From NCBI RefSeq assembly GCF_049800675.1, contig NZ_JBLOOT010000001.1, positions 372,001 through 436,000 of the forward strand: 64,000 bases of DNA, in the 5' to 3' direction. The DNA is from Cauispirillum nitrogeniifigens. Its GTDB lineage: Bacteria; Pseudomonadota; Alphaproteobacteria; Rhodospirillales; Rhodospirillaceae. Positions 63,765 to 64,000 of this stretch are shown here, piece after piece. A program made the translations under genes and the position numbers. A model generated the notes under the pieces. It worked only from the letters and a program-made list of their open reading frames with translations. It was not told the DNA's origin and did not search any database. The stretch's first letter is position 1, and the number at the start of each line of letters is the position of its first letter.

Positions 63765-64000
63765 TCACGCCCGCCTTGATAAACTTGTCCGGGTTGAGCG
63801 GCTTGCCCATGTAGATGACTTCGTAGTGTAGGTGCGGGCCGGTGCTTCGCCCGCTGCTGCCAAGCAGACCCACGCGCGTATCGCGGTCGACGAACTCACC
63901 CTTCTTCACCAGGATCTTGTGGAGATGGGCGTAGCGCGTCTTAAGACCATTGCCGTGGTCGACTTCGACCAAACGACCATATCGCCCTCTCCATCCGGCG
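63748..64000 (-). CDS. M23-family metallopeptidase, 3' end
   Basis: The C-terminal 83 residues of a LytM/M23 peptidoglycan endopeptidase. The frame is open to the end of the window, so the N terminus is missing. VEVDHGNGLKTRYAHLHKIL contains the conserved HGNG and the HxH-type His (YAHL), and STGPHLHYEVIYMGKPLNP carries the zinc-ligand motif HLH. It lies upstream of and overlaps the bactofilin gene. In this pairing the bactofilin positions the peptidase. Confidence 0.93.
   Translation of the reverse strand, partial: AGWRGRYGRLVEVDHGNGLKTRYAHLHKILVKKGEFVDRDTRVGLLGSSGRSTGPHLHYEVIYMGKPLNPDKFIKAGVNVFKG

Overview
The window is 64 kb of GC-rich, gene-dense chromosome from a free-living, flagellated alphaproteobacterium. 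It is most like the Rhodospirillales (Rhodospirillum/Azospirillum relatives). The evidence is a set of neighbourhoods typical of alphaproteobacteria: dusB-ntrBC-ntrYX-trkA-dat-hfq-hflX, DUF177-rpmF-plsX-fabH-ihfA-merR-tRNA-Pro, and glyA-nrdR-ribD-ribE-ribBA-ribH-nusB-thiL followed by hppA. A fused ispDF, a Ros/MucR regulator, a HemB without the zinc cysteines, motAB and TRAP transporters agree. I see no insertion sequence, prophage, CRISPR array or plasmid gene. Almost everything reads as intact core chromosome, and both ends cut through a gene (mazG on the left, an M23 peptidase on the right).

Layout. 1-1.45 kb: end of mazG, a lipoprotein and a thioesterase-fold protein (+). 1.5-15.4 kb: a long minus-strand block with an inositol-phosphatase-family protein, a small unknown, HflX, Hfq, a HAD phosphatase, a D-amino-acid aminotransferase, TrkA, the two nitrogen two-component systems NtrX/NtrY and NtrC/NtrB, DusB and a CcsA-type membrane protein. 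15.6-16.8 kb: ispDF (+). 16.8-19.0 kb: a tiny membrane protein, CutA, a GT-B glycosyltransferase and an unknown (-). 19.1-23.8 kb: tRNA-Pro and the fatty-acid/phospholipid initiation cluster with IHF-alpha, L32, DUF177 and a cytochrome bc1 chaperone (-). 24.0-34.5 kb: BamE (+), then H+-pyrophosphatase, a FliL-like protein, ThiL, NusB, the riboflavin genes, NrdR, GlyA and RpiB (-). 34.7-38.7 kb: MucR-type regulator (+) and a valine-degradation operon (-). 39.0-47.6 kb: MetY, HemB, a hydrolase, a GntR-aldehyde dehydrogenase pair, a penicillin-acylase-family enzyme and a flavin reductase. 47.8-50.7 kb: MotA, MotB and the N-degron transferase Bpt. 50.8-56.5 kb: a TRAP locus with one binding protein and two complete membrane modules. 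56.6-64 kb: an SRPBCC protein, Mfd, SdhE, RecG, a bactofilin and an M23 peptidase.

Functionally the window combines nitrogen and redox signalling, RNA-based regulation (Hfq), envelope biogenesis, one-carbon and flavin supply, DNA repair helicases, motility, and uptake and oxidation of organic acids and valine. I found no convincing undescribed defence or mobile system. The points most worth a second look are small: a three-hairpin leader in front of tRNA-Pro, an aromatic-rich 38-codon ORF upstream of hppA, the one-binding-protein/two-module TRAP locus, clear palindromes between acd and metY and in front of gntR, a MucR homologue lacking a zinc ligand, and a 20-bp tandem repeat after motB. Functions come from reading motifs by eye. 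No database search was possible.
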